Source: Alphaproteobacteria bacterium
GTDB lineage: Bacteria > Pseudomonadota > Alphaproteobacteria > ATCC43930 > CGMCC-115725
DNA length: 15,053 bases
Direction: 5' to 3'
Assembly: GCA_030037055.1 (NCBI GenBank)
Contig: JASHRZ010000637.1
Span: forward strand, 1 to 15,053
Shown here piece after piece: positions 1-7,430 of this stretch. Under the pieces are notes generated by a model. It worked only from the letters and a program-made list of their open reading frames with translations. It searched no databases and was not told the origin of the DNA. The translations under genes were made by a program, and so were the position numbers. Each line of letters opens with the position of its first letter. The stretch's first letter is position 1.

Positions 1-27
1 CGCAGCCGCCTTCCAGCCGTTTTCCAT
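1..27 (-). CDS. Possible 5' end of a leftward gene cut by the window edge
   Basis: On the minus strand an ATG at 27-25 opens a frame that reads MENGWKAAA and runs off the left edge. A purine-rich GGGAGGGG lies about nine bases upstream, which is a good ribosome binding site. Nine residues are too few to name a family. A gene here would be divergent from the small protein at 517, and the region between would then hold both promoters. The call rests only on the ribosome-site-plus-start arrangement. Confidence 0.3.
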
Positions 28-240
28 CTGATTTAACCCCTCCCGCCCTCTCGGACGCACTTCGGCCAAGTGATCCTCGGGCCCTCAAGACGGGCGTCGA
101 TGGTCCAGGGTCATGTTAGCTCTTCCATCATGCCCCGCTGTTTGAGATGGTACGCGACTGCGCGTTGCACTATAAAAAATATTGAAGGTCTGGAAGATTC
201 CCGAGAAAAATACCGCCGGCGGCATATGGCGTGGTTCCGA

Positions 241-257
241 GAGCGACGGGGTCGCTC
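241..257. repeat. Perfect inverted repeat, 7-bp arms, 3-base loop
   Basis: GAGCGAC, then GGG, then GTCGCTC. The arms match exactly. No T-run follows on either strand, so it is not a standard intrinsic terminator. It lies between the possible leftward gene at the edge and the small protein at 517, so it could be an operator or a transcript structure. Function unknown. Confidence 0.5.
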
Positions 258-288
258 GTTCCGCCTTGTTAAGTCTTTGAAACTGTTA

Positions 289-298
289 ACCGTACGGT
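289..298. repeat. Palindrome ACCGTACGGT
   Basis: A perfect 10-base palindrome, preceded directly by GTTA. Such even palindromes in non-coding DNA are often dimeric regulator sites, but no regulator gene is visible in the window and a chance occurrence cannot be excluded. Confidence 0.35.
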
Positions 299-516
299 GA
301 CACAATCGAGGCATGATTGCTTGTTTGCTGAGCAGTGGGCGGCGCCGGCCAACGGGCGTATCCCACCGCCGCGATGCGCTGGCAGAGTGGCACGGTTGTT
401 GCTAAGCGAATATTGGCTGCCTACTCGCACGCCTCTGCGGCGTATCTATAAGAATGGGCGCTGGGACGGATACCCGAAATGACGGCGTTGCGACAGCTTG
501 AGAGGTCCGTCCTGCA

Positions 517-717
517 ATGATCACCCTGGTTCTCATCGTCTGTCTCTCGACCACGCCCGATGTCTGCCGCGAGGAGCGGCCCCCGATCGACGCCGTGAGC
601 CCGATGGCCTGCATGGTCCAAGGCCAGCAGATCGCCGCCGAATGGGTGGAAGAACACCCGAAATGGCGGCTCACCGGCTGGCGCTGCCAGTACGGCCCCC
701 GCGAGAAGCAGATCTAG
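517..717 (+). CDS. Small conserved-looking hypothetical protein (66 aa)
   Basis: The 66-residue protein begins MITLVLIVCLS and ends with TGWRCQYGPREKQI. It has four cysteines (near residues 9, 17, 32 and 57) and a tryptophan-rich second half with an AAEWVEEHPKWRLTGWRC pattern. It resembles small uncharacterised proteobacterial proteins that carry a CMxxGQQ...W...HPxW.L..WRC pattern, recalled from memory and not searched. The short hydrophobic start is not long enough for a clear signal peptide or membrane span. An AGAGG-like ribosome site lies at 501-505, somewhat far from the ATG. A hairpin follows the stop codon, so it is probably a single-gene unit. A function in methylotrophy is not implied by position alone. 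Confidence 0.6.
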   Translation: MITLVLIVCLSTTPDVCREERPPIDAVSPMACMVQGQQIAAEWVEEHPKWRLTGWRCQYGPREKQI

Positions 718-727
718 CCAGGCTGCG

Positions 728-750
728 CGCTGCGGCCATCGACCGCAGCG
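728..750 (+). terminator. Hairpin after the small gene, candidate terminator
   Basis: CGCTGCGG (728-735) and CCGCAGCG (743-750) form a perfect 8-bp stem with a 7-base loop, 10 bases after the stop codon at 717. No T-tract follows, so it is not a textbook intrinsic terminator. It may stabilise the 3' end or act with Rho. Confidence 0.35.
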
Positions 751-930
751 AAGGGGCGGAGAAATCGAACCGACGTCAGGCGCACGTCCTGATCCTTCGT
801 GGCCGTCGATGCGCCTCTGTTGTGAAATTTGCTTGTTGGCGCCGTGCGGTCACCGCCCGGCCGCCGAGGCGTTGCGGCGGCAGGTGGACGGTGGCAAAAT
901 GACGCTCTTTCTTGGCGCCGAGGGGTGGAG

Positions 931-2091
931 ATGGAAGCCGCCGTCCGAATGACGCGGCCGGCGGAGCCCGAGATGCCGCAGCATCGCAGCCTCGATCCGG
1001 CGTTCGCCATCGCTCCCGCGCATCTCTGGCTCAGGCCCTTGGCGCTGCTCTCCGGCGAGGCCGCGCGCGCCGCACGCGCCGAGAATCGTGCCCTGCCGCT
1101 GGCGGGCGGCACCAGCGCCTTCGTCATGGTCGAGCTGCTGGGACGGCTCGCCTCGGGCGAAGTCGTCGCTGCGCTCGGCAGTCTCGCTGAGCTGCGGCAA
1201 TGGGCCGAGCGGCGCGGCGGCGCGACGGCGGCGCGCGTCGCAAGCCAGCTCGAGCACCTCACCGCGCCGCGCGCGCCCTGGGCCGGCTTCGCGCTCGACC
1301 GCCCGCTCATCATGGGCATCGTCAACACCACGCCCGACAGCTTCTCTGACGGCGGCGAGTTCCTGGCGCCGGAGCGCGCCATCGCGCATGGCCGTGCACT
1401 CGCCGTGGCCGGCGCGGACATCCTCGATGTCGGCGGCGAGTCGACGCGTCCCGGTGCCACGCCGGTCGCGCCGGAAGAGGAGCTGCGGCGCGTCGAGCCG
1501 GTGGTGCGCGCGCTCGCGGGCGCCGGGCTCGTCGTCTCGATCGACACGCGCCGTGCGCGTATCATGGTGGCGGCGCTGGCGGCGGGTGCGCGCATCATCA
1601 ACGACGTCTCGGGGCTCGCCGGCGATCCCGAGAGTCTCGCCGTCGCCGCGCGCTCCGGCGCCGCCATCGCGCTCATGCACATGCAGGGCGAGCCGGCGAC
1701 TATGCAAGCGAACCCGACCTACAGTCTCGCTTCGCTCGACGTGGTCGAGTATCTGGAAGCGCGCGTCGCGGCCTGCGCCGCCGCGGGCATCGCCCGCTCT
1801 CGCCTAGTGGTCGATCCTGGCATCGGCTTCGGCAAGCACGCCGCGCATAATCTCGAGATCATGGCGCGGCTCGGCCTCATGCACGCGCTGGGCTGCGGCG
1901 TGCTGCTCGGCATCTCCCGCAAGTCGCTGATCGCCGAGCTGCACAAGGCCGAGCCCAAGGAGCGCATCCCCGGCTCGCTCGCCGGTGCGCTGCAGGCGCT
2001 GGCGCAAGGGGTGCAGGTGTTGCGTGTGCACGATGTCGCCGAGACGCGCCAGGCCATCGCCACTTGGCGCGCCGTCGCCGACGGCGCCTAG
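931..2091 (+). CDS. folP: Dihydropteroate synthase with N-terminal extension
   Basis: Joins 6-hydroxymethyl-dihydropterin pyrophosphate and p-aminobenzoate to make dihydropteroate, a cytoplasmic step of folate synthesis. The family motifs appear in order: [11 protein letters not shown] (132-142), GGESTRPGA (168-176), SIDT (203-206), NDVSG (224-228), MHMQG (249-253), DPGIGFGK (295-302), GISRKS (327-332) and RVHDV (365-369). The catalytic core starts near residue 124. About 120 residues precede it and contain [15 protein letters not shown] and [10 protein letters not shown], an extension I recall from alphaproteobacterial FolP. The start at 931 is chosen for AGGGG five bases upstream; ATG at 949 or at 973 (with GGAG six bases before it) is also possible. 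The stop is 10 bases before the pentapeptide gene, so the two are probably co-transcribed. It serves folate, not tetrahydromethanopterin, whose early steps use a different enzyme. Confidence 0.93.
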   Translation: MEAAVRMTRPAEPEMPQHRSLDPAFAIAPAHLWLRPLALLSGEAARAARAENRALPLAGGTSAFVMVELLGRLASGEVVAALGSLAELRQWAERRGGATAARVASQLEHLTAPRAPWAGFALDRPLIMGIVNTTPDSFSDGGEFLAPERAIAHGRALAVAGADILDVGGESTRPGATPVAPEEELRRVEPVVRALAGAGLVVSIDTRRARIMVAALAAGARIINDVSGLAGDPESLAVAARSGAAIALMHMQGEPATMQANPTYSLASLDVVEYLEARVAACAAAGIARSRLVVDPGIGFGKHAAHNLEIMARLGLMHALGCGVLLGISRKSLIAELHKAEPKERIPGSLAGALQALAQGVQVLRVHDVAETRQAIATWRAVADGA

Positions 2092-2101
2092 GAGCCGGAC
2101 G

Positions 2102-2893
2102 ATGGGGAGGCGGGCGCTGTGGGCGGCGATTCTCGCGGCGGCACTGCTGCACGCGGGACCCGCCGCCGCCGATCTCTCCGCCGAGGCGGTGCGATCCGCG
2201 CTCGAGCGGGCGACGCCGGAGCGGCCGGCGGATCTGTCCGGCAAGAACCTGAGCGAGCTCGATCTCAGCGGACTCGACTTCAAGCACGCCAACCTCGCCC
2301 ATGCCGATCTCTTCGGCGCGAAGCTGGTGGGCGCGAACCTGTCCGGTGCCGATCTCCGCGGCGCGCGGCTCGACCTTGCCTGGATCATGCGCGCGGATTT
2401 CTCCGGCGCCAATCTGAGCGGGGCGAGCCTCTTCGGCCCGGTGGTCGCGACCAGCATGGCACCGCCGCCGCCGAGCGAGGCGCCGCGCTTTGCCGGCGCC
2501 GATTTCTCCGGCGCGCGCATCATCGCGCGGCTGGCCGGCTTCGATTTGCGTCGCGCACGCTTTGTCGGCGCGCGGCTCGGCGTCGATCTCAAGAACCAGC
2601 CCATGGGCCAGATGCGCAACGACTTCACCGGCGCCGATCTGAGCGGCGCCGATTTCGCCGGCGCCGACCTCAACCGCGCCGTTCTCGCCTTCGCCAAGCT
2701 CAAGGACGCCAATCTCGCCGGCGCCAATCTCTTCCGCGCCGACCTCTCGCGCGCCGATCTCAGCGGCGCCGAGCTCGCCGGCGCAGACTTCACCGAAGCC
2801 GACCTCGACGGCGCCATCCTCACCGGCGCCAAGAATCTCGCCTCCGTCAAAGGCCTCGACCAGGCCCTCAACGCCGAGAAGGCGGTGCGGTAA
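2102..2893 (+). CDS. Exported pentapeptide-repeat protein
   Basis: A protein of 263 residues. Residues 1-23 are a signal peptide ([23 protein letters not shown]), so the product is probably periplasmic. Most of the rest is A(D/N)LxG pentapeptide repeats, which fold as a right-handed four-sided beta-helix. Blocks span about residues 44-112, 129-160 and 174-245, separated by a proline-rich insert (PPPPSEAP, near 121-128) and a second break near 160-173. Aspartate recurs just before the central Leu/Phe (GADL, GADF, RADL), giving a line of carboxylates. GGAG lies seven bases before the ATG. It sits between folP and the PQQ-associated ABC cassette. No enzyme motif is visible. A scaffold or metal-binding role is only a guess. 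Confidence 0.85.
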   Translation: MGRRALWAAILAAALLHAGPAAADLSAEAVRSALERATPERPADLSGKNLSELDLSGLDFKHANLAHADLFGAKLVGANLSGADLRGARLDLAWIMRADFSGANLSGASLFGPVVATSMAPPPPSEAPRFAGADFSGARIIARLAGFDLRRARFVGARLGVDLKNQPMGQMRNDFTGADLSGADFAGADLNRAVLAFAKLKDANLAGANLFRADLSRADLSGAELAGADFTEADLDGAILTGAKNLASVKGLDQALNAEKAVR

Positions 2894-2936
2894 CGGAAAG
2901 CGCCGCTCCGGCTTCGCGGGAGGCTTGGCAGATGCG

Positions 2937-2966
2937 GGGCTTTGTTGCCAGAATAGGCGAAAGCCC
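2937..2966 (+). repeat. Inverted repeat in the gap before the binding-protein gene
   Basis: GGGCTTT (2937-2943) and AAAGCCC (2960-2966) are perfect 7-base arms around a 16-base loop. A second, overlapping hairpin uses CCCGC (2964-2968) and GCGGG (2976-2980), so the two structures are mutually exclusive. They lie in the 130-base gap that separates folP and the pentapeptide gene from the ABC cassette. This could be attenuation or a processing site; no T-tract follows either stem. Confidence 0.35.
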
Positions 2967-3011
2967 GCGCGGAAAGCGGGATTCTGCGGCGTAAGACGCT
3001 GCGGCGGTGAC

Positions 3012-3026
3012 GGAGGACGTGGTTTG
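3012..3026 (+). promoter_or_regulatory. Ribosome binding site that selects a TTG start
   Basis: GGAGG at 3012-3016 stands seven bases before an in-frame TTG at 3024. The first in-frame ATG is at 3060, has no comparable site, and would remove the basic residues expected at the front of a signal peptide. Confidence 0.6.
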
Positions 3027-4235
3027 CCCGGCCGGCTCGTTCGGCGCTTGATCATCGCGATGGTTGTGGCTTGCACGATGCTGGCGCCGCTGCCGGTCGC
3101 CGCCGAGGAGGACGCGACGGCGACGCTGCGCATCGGCTTTCTCGCGCAGGCGGTAAAGCGGTCGCCGCCGCAGCCCTATCTCGACGCGCCGCCCGCCGAC
3201 GAAGGCGTCGCCGGCGCACGCCTCGCGATCGACGACGACAACACCACGGGACGCTTCACCGGCCAGCAATTCGTGCTGGAGGAGACCGTCATGCCGGAGG
3301 GCGGCGATGTCGCCGCGGGCTTCCGCACGCTCGCCGGCGAGGGTATCCGGTTCGTCACGACCGACCTGCCGGCCGGCGCGCTGCTGGCGGTTGCCGAACT
3401 GCCGGAGGCAATGGACGTCACACTCTTCAATGCCGGCGCGCCCGATGACGAGCTCCGCGCCGAGAAATGCCGCGCCAATCTCCTACACACGCTGCCGAGC
3501 CGCGCCATGCTGGCGGACGGGCTCGTCGAATATCTCCTGACGAAGCAGTGGCGCAACATCTTCCTCGTCACCGGTCCGACCGAGGCGGACCGCGCCTATG
3601 CCACGGCGCTGAAGCGCGCGATCGACAAGTTCCATGCGCGGCTCGTCGCCGACAAGCCCTGGACCTACCAGCCGGGGGCGCGACGCTCGGATACCGGCCA
3701 TTACGCCATCGGCGCCGAGGTGGCGCGCTTCACGCAAGGCTTCAGCTATGACGTGCTGGTTGTCGCCGACGAAGACGACGAGTTCGGCGACTATCTCGCC
3801 TATGCCACCTACGATCCGCGGCCGATCGCGGGGACGCATGGGCTCGTCTCCACCGCCTGGGCGCGGCCGCATCAAGAATGGGGCGCGACTCAGCTCCAGG
3901 ACCGCTTCCTGCACAAGGCGAAGCGCTGGATGACCGATCGCGACTATGCCGCCTGGCTGGCGGTGCGTGCCGTGGGGGAGGCGGCGACGCGGGCGCAGTC
4001 GGTCGATCCCGGCCCGGTCGCCGCCTATCTGCGCGGCGACAAGTTCGAGCTCGGCGGCTACAAGGGCCTGCCGCTGAGCTTCCGTCCCTGGGACGGCCAG
4101 ATGCGCCAGGCGATCCTGCTCGCCGACGCGCGCGCGCTGATTTCGGTCTCGCCGCAGGCCGCTTTCCTGCATCAATTCTCGCCGCTCGACACGCTTGGCG
4201 TTGATCGCCCGGAGAGCCAATGCCATTTCCGCTGA
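3024..4235 (+). CDS. lutA: Periplasmic substrate-binding protein of the PQQ-associated ABC system (LutA/PedA-type)
   Basis: A 403-residue periplasmic binding protein of the branched-chain amino-acid type. It matches the subgroup named for PQQ-dependent alcohol dehydrogenase systems. The TTG start gives a normal signal peptide: basic n-region PGRLVRR, hydrophobic [15 protein letters not shown], then VAA before [13 protein letters not shown]. The binding-fold start (LRIGFL), [10 protein letters not shown] and the mid-domain phrase [20 protein letters not shown] are visible. [20 protein letters not shown] stretch is very acidic. The gene overlaps the beta-propeller gene by 16 bases. In Methylorubrum the comparable protein is LutA, part of a lanthanide transport cluster; this is recalled, not searched. 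The ligand is inferred to be a lanthanide or its carrier complex. Classical amino-acid transport is unlikely, given the neighbours. Confidence 0.8.
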   Translation: MPGRLVRRLIIAMVVACTMLAPLPVAAEEDATATLRIGFLAQAVKRSPPQPYLDAPPADEGVAGARLAIDDDNTTGRFTGQQFVLEETVMPEGGDVAAGFRTLAGEGIRFVTTDLPAGALLAVAELPEAMDVTLFNAGAPDDELRAEKCRANLLHTLPSRAMLADGLVEYLLTKQWRNIFLVTGPTEADRAYATALKRAIDKFHARLVADKPWTYQPGARRSDTGHYAIGAEVARFTQGFSYDVLVVADEDDEFGDYLAYATYDPRPIAGTHGLVSTAWARPHQEWGATQLQDRFLHKAKRWMTDRDYAAWLAVRAVGEAATRAQSVDPGPVAAYLRGDKFELGGYKGLPLSFRPWDGQMRQAILLADARALISVSPQAAFLHQFSPLDTLGVDRPESQCHFR

Positions 4236-5212
4236 CCGACGCCGCCGCTTGGTGCCGCCTGCTGCCGTTCGCCGTCATTGCCGCGCTCGCCTGCGGCGCG
4301 GCGCGGGCGGAGACCGTGCTGGTATCGAACGAGAAGGGCAACTCGATCTCGGTGCTCGACGCGGCCTCGCTCAAGCTCATCAGGACCGTGCCGGTCGGGC
4401 AGCGACCCCGCGGCATCGTGCTGTCGAGGGACCAGCACACGCTCTATATCTGCGCCAGCGACGATGATGAGATCGACCAGCTCGACCTCGATACCTACGA
4501 ACTGAAGCAGCCCTTGCCGAGCGGCGCCGATCCCGAGAATTTCGCGCTGCATCCCGACGGCAAGCATCTCTACATCGCGAACGAGGACAACAGTCTGGTG
4601 TCCATCGTCGATATCGAGCAGCGCCGCGTCGTCGGCGAGGTGGCGGTCGGCATCGAGCCCGAGGGCATCGGCATCAGCCCCGACGGCCGCTGGATCGTCA
4701 ATACCTCGGAGACCACCAACATGGCGCATTTCATCGACAACGACACGCGCAAGGTGGTGGCGAACGTCCTGGTCGACAGCCGCCCCCGCCGCGCCGTATG
4801 GACCGCAGACGGCAAGGAGGTGTGGGTCTCCTCCGAAATCGGCGGCTCGGTCAGCGTTATCGATCCTGAAACGCACGCGATCACGCACAAGATCAAATTC
4901 GAGGTTGCCGGCGTGCCGAAGGAGGCGGTGCAGGCGGTCGGGATCGCCATCACGAGGGACCGCAAGCTGGCCTTCGTCGCGCTCGGCCCTGCCAACCGCG
5001 TCGCCGTCGTGGACGCCGCGAACTACGAGGTGAAGAAATACCTGCTTGTCGGGCAGCGCGTGTGGAACCTCGCCTTCAACCATGACGAGAGCCGCCTCTA
5101 TACGACGAACGGCGTCAGCAACGACATCTCGGAGATCGATGTTCCCGATTTGCGCGTGCTGCAATCGGTGCCGGTCGGCGCCGAGCCCTGGGGCGTCGTC
5201 GTCCGGCCATGA
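4220..5212 (+). CDS. Exported YVTN-type beta-propeller, PQQ-associated
   Basis: A 330-residue protein with a signal peptide ending near residue 30 (CGAARA), then beta-propeller repeats. These take the form LVSNEKGNSISVLDAASLKLIRTVPVGQRPRGI, LYIANEDNSLVSIVDIEQRRVVGEVAVGIEPEGI and so on to the C-terminus. About seven blades would fill the length. This fits the family called PQQ-dependent catabolism-associated beta-propeller proteins. GGAG lies five bases before the ATG. The gene overlaps the binding-protein gene by 16 bases and the ATPase gene by 4 (ATGA), so translation is likely coupled. Related proteins occur in the lut cluster and as PedA2 in Pseudomonas putida (from memory). The biochemical role is unknown; a periplasmic docking or metal-handling protein is plausible. 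No heme motif is present. Confidence 0.85.
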   Translation: MPFPLTDAAAWCRLLPFAVIAALACGAARAETVLVSNEKGNSISVLDAASLKLIRTVPVGQRPRGIVLSRDQHTLYICASDDDEIDQLDLDTYELKQPLPSGADPENFALHPDGKHLYIANEDNSLVSIVDIEQRRVVGEVAVGIEPEGIGISPDGRWIVNTSETTNMAHFIDNDTRKVVANVLVDSRPRRAVWTADGKEVWVSSEIGGSVSVIDPETHAITHKIKFEVAGVPKEAVQAVGIAITRDRKLAFVALGPANRVAVVDAANYEVKKYLLVGQRVWNLAFNHDESRLYTTNGVSNDISEIDVPDLRVLQSVPVGAEPWGVVVRP

Positions 5213-6012
5213 CCGAGGCCGACGCCAGCCTCTCGGCGAAGCCGCCGGAGCCCGCGGCCGCGCCGCGCCCGAGCGCCGAGGAGGCGGCGCTCGCCGTCGA
5301 GGAGCTGAGCCACGCCTTCGGCGCGCGCGAGGTATTGCGGCAGGTGTCCTTCACTGTCTACTCCGGCGGGTTCACCGTCCTGCTCGGCCTCAACGGCGCC
5401 GGCAAGACCACGCTCTTTTCGCTCGTCACCCGCCTCTACGACCACCGCACCGGCGCCATTCGCATCTTCGGCGCCGAGATCAAGCAGCGCCCCTCCGAGG
5501 CACTCGCCCGCATCGGTGTCGTCTTCCAGCAGCCGACGCTTGATCTTGACCTCACCCTCGCCCAGAACCTGCGCTATCACGCGGCGCTGCACGGGCTGCC
5601 GCGCCGGCTTGCCGCCGAGCGCATCGCCAGCGAGGTCGAGCGCGTCGGCTTGAGCGACCGGCTCGGCGACAAGGTGCGGCAGTTGAGCGGCGGCCAGCGA
5701 CGCCGCGTCGAGATCGCGCGCGCGCTGCTGCATCGCCCGCGCCTGCTGCTCCTCGACGAGCCGACCGTCGGTCTCGACATCGCCAGCCGCCAGTTTCTGC
5801 TCGACCATGTGCGTCGGCTTTGCCGCGAGGACGGGCTGGCGGTGCTCTGGGCGACGCACCTCATCGACGAGGTCGATCCGGAGGGCGAGGTGATCGTCCT
5901 CCACCAGGGGCGCATCCTGGCGCAGGGCCCGGTGGGCGAGGTCGTCCAGGCTGCCGGCGCGAGCTCGATGCGCGCCGCCTTCGACGCGCTGACGCGAGGC
6001 GCGGTCCAATGA
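5209..6012 (+). CDS. lutE: ABC transporter ATP-binding protein, PQQ/lanthanide system
   Basis: A 267-residue ATPase that powers the permease encoded next to it. Walker A is GLNGAGKT (60-67), the Q-loop glutamine lies in VVFQQPT (near 107), the signature is LSGGQ (159-163), Walker B is LLLLDE (179-184) and the switch histidine is H217 in WATHL. All residues needed for ATP hydrolysis are present. The first 26 residues are rich in Ala, Pro and Glu and precede the usual ABC fold. By sequence type it belongs to the exporter-like group (ABC-2, drug/NatA-like), although its gene partners include a periplasmic binding protein. It overlaps both neighbours by ATGA. The equivalents I recall are LutE in Methylorubrum and PedB in Pseudomonas putida. 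Confidence 0.9.
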   Translation: MTEADASLSAKPPEPAAAPRPSAEEAALAVEELSHAFGAREVLRQVSFTVYSGGFTVLLGLNGAGKTTLFSLVTRLYDHRTGAIRIFGAEIKQRPSEALARIGVVFQQPTLDLDLTLAQNLRYHAALHGLPRRLAAERIASEVERVGLSDRLGDKVRQLSGGQRRRVEIARALLHRPRLLLLDEPTVGLDIASRQFLLDHVRRLCREDGLAVLWATHLIDEVDPEGEVIVLHQGRILAQGPVGEVVQAAGASSMRAAFDALTRGAVQ

Positions 6013-6815
6013 GCCCGGCGCATTACGGGCGCTGCCTCCTCGGCGTCGTCGAGCGCGAGGGCCTCCGCTTCATCAACCAGCGCGGCCGCTTCGTCGCGGC
6101 GCTGGTGCGGCCGCTGGTGTGGCTGCTGATCTTCGCCACCGGCTTTCATTTCGTGCTCGGCGTCTCGATCATCCCGCCCTACCGCACCTATGTGCCCTAC
6201 GAGGTCTATATCGCGCCGGGGCTCATCGGCATGATCCAGCTGTTCCAGGGCATGCAAAGCTCGCTCTCCATGGTCTATGACCGCGAGATGGGCAGCATGC
6301 GGACCCTGCTGGTGAGCCCGCTACCGCGCTGGTACCTGCTGGTCGCGAAGCTGCTCGCCGGCGTCATCGTCTCGGTGCTGCAGGCCTATGTCTTCCTCGC
6401 CATCGCCTGGTTCTGGGAGATCGAGCCGCCGGCGATCGGCTATCTCGCGGTGCTTCCCGCGCTCATCCTCTCGGGCATGATGCTGGGTGCGTTGGGACTG
6501 CTGCTTTCCTCGGCGATCCGCCAGCTCGAGAATTTCGCCGGGGTGATGAACTTCGTGATCTTCCCGATGTTCTTCGCCTCCTCGGCGCTCTACCCGCTCT
6601 GGCGCGTGCAGGAGGCGAGCCTCCCGCTCTATTACATTTGCAGCCTCAATCCGTTCACCCACGCGGTCGAGCTCATCCGCTTCGCGCTTTATGGCCAGCT
6701 CGACTGGGTCTCGGCGGCGGCGGTGGTCGCGGCGCTCCTGGTGTTCATGGCGCTTGCGATCTACGGCTACGATCCCGGGCGCGGCATGATGCTGCGCCGG
6801 GCGGCGGCCGAATGA
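6009..6815 (+). CDS. lutF: ABC-2 type permease, PQQ/lanthanide system
   Basis: A 268-residue inner-membrane protein with six hydrophobic segments, near residues 28-51, 67-90, 108-135, 141-166, 172-195 and 238-257. The layout, with DREMGSMRTLLVSPLPRWY after the second segment, is that of ABC-2 permeases, most of which export. It would form a dimer with the ATPase encoded by the preceding gene. The start at 6009 overlaps the ATPase stop as ATGA; longer upstream frames are shadows of the ATPase gene. It overlaps the next gene by ATGA. Family names recall PedC, or permease of the alcohol ABC transporter. The Methylorubrum counterpart is LutF, reported to act in lanthanide uptake. Substrate and direction are inferred, not shown by sequence. 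Confidence 0.9.
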   Translation: MSPAHYGRCLLGVVEREGLRFINQRGRFVAALVRPLVWLLIFATGFHFVLGVSIIPPYRTYVPYEVYIAPGLIGMIQLFQGMQSSLSMVYDREMGSMRTLLVSPLPRWYLLVAKLLAGVIVSVLQAYVFLAIAWFWEIEPPAIGYLAVLPALILSGMMLGALGLLLSSAIRQLENFAGVMNFVIFPMFFASSALYPLWRVQEASLPLYYICSLNPFTHAVELIRFALYGQLDWVSAAAVVAALLVFMALAIYGYDPGRGMMLRRAAAE

Positions 6816-7426
6816 AGCGCGCGCTGCGGCTGCTGGTGGCGCTGATGCCGCTCTGGGCCGCGCGTGCGGGCGCCGCCGCACCGGGCGCCGATCCCAACTG
6901 GCCCTGCCAGCAGGTTCTGGTGCCGGTGCTGAGCGCGGAAATGCTGTGGCGCGGTCCGCCCGTGGAGAAGGCCGGGGACTGGCGGGCCGATCCCGAAGTG
7001 GCCGCGCTCGTCCGGCGCATCGCGCCGCGCGATGTCACGGTCGAAGCGGGCGAGGCGGCGATCCACGCCTTCGTGGCGACGCTCGGCGCCGACAAGGCGC
7101 GGCGCGTGACGCTGGCCTTTGCCGGCCTCCTCGATGAGGTCAACCGCGACCGCGCCGAGGTGATCGAGCGCCTCAAGGATCTCGGCCAGCGGCAACGCAA
7201 TCTCGCGGCCCTCATCGACCGCCTCACCGCCGAGCTCGACGCCGCGCCGGCGGAGCCGCAGGGGGAGGCGGCGGCCTCGCGAGCCGAGCTGCAAGAGCGC
7301 TGGAGCTTCACTTCGCGCTCCTATGCCGAGATGCAGCGCACGATGCGCTATGCTTGCGAGGTGCCGCGCACGCTCGACGCACGCCTCGGCGCCTATGCGC
7401 ATGCCCTCGAGGCGGCGCTGCCGTAA
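6812..7426 (+). CDS. Exported protein of unknown function, last gene of the ABC cassette (LutG-like position)
   Basis: A 204-residue protein. Residues 1-23 form a signal peptide (MKRALRLLVALMPLWAARAGAAA). The mature part starts with PGADPNWPCQQVLVPVLSAEMLWRGPP, followed by helix-rich sequence. A charged segment with heptad-like character (about 105-145, DEVNRDRAEVIERLKDLGQRQRNL) suggests a coiled coil. Only two cysteines remain in the mature protein, C32 and C182, one near each end, which could form a disulfide. No enzyme motif is visible. The ATGA overlap with the permease makes it part of the transporter operon. By position it matches the exported protein after the permease in the lut cluster, though I recall that order only approximately. 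Its stop is 4 bases from the stop of the opposing gene. Confidence 0.8.
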   Translation: MKRALRLLVALMPLWAARAGAAAPGADPNWPCQQVLVPVLSAEMLWRGPPVEKAGDWRADPEVAALVRRIAPRDVTVEAGEAAIHAFVATLGADKARRVTLAFAGLLDEVNRDRAEVIERLKDLGQRQRNLAALIDRLTAELDAAPAEPQGEAAASRAELQERWSFTSRSYAEMQRTMRYACEVPRTLDARLGAYAHALEAALP

Positions 7427-7430
7427 GCGG

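Larger units (their letters stand above)
28..516. other. Intergenic region with no convincing gene
   Basis: No reading frame here looks like a protein. The stretch around 168-215 is clearly richer in A and T than the rest of the window, as expected of promoter DNA. It also contains a 10-base palindrome CCGCCGGCGG (213-222), a perfect hairpin (241-257) and a second palindrome (289-298), annotated separately where useful. I could not place a -35/-10 pair with confidence in either direction. Confidence 0.5.

Noticed and set aside
269..288. CtrA-like TTAA pair upstream of the small gene
   Set aside because: The two TTAA elements are 12 bases apart, not the expected 7, so the match is not meaningful.
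1804..2871. Minus-strand frame with repeated Ser-Ala-Pro units opposite the pentapeptide gene
   Set aside because: The apparent repeat protein is just the antisense reading of the 15-base pentapeptide repeats. It lacks a good start and runs into folP.
7427..7430. Bidirectional terminator between the converging operons
   Set aside because: Only four bases separate the stops, and no inverted repeat with T-tracts spans the junction.
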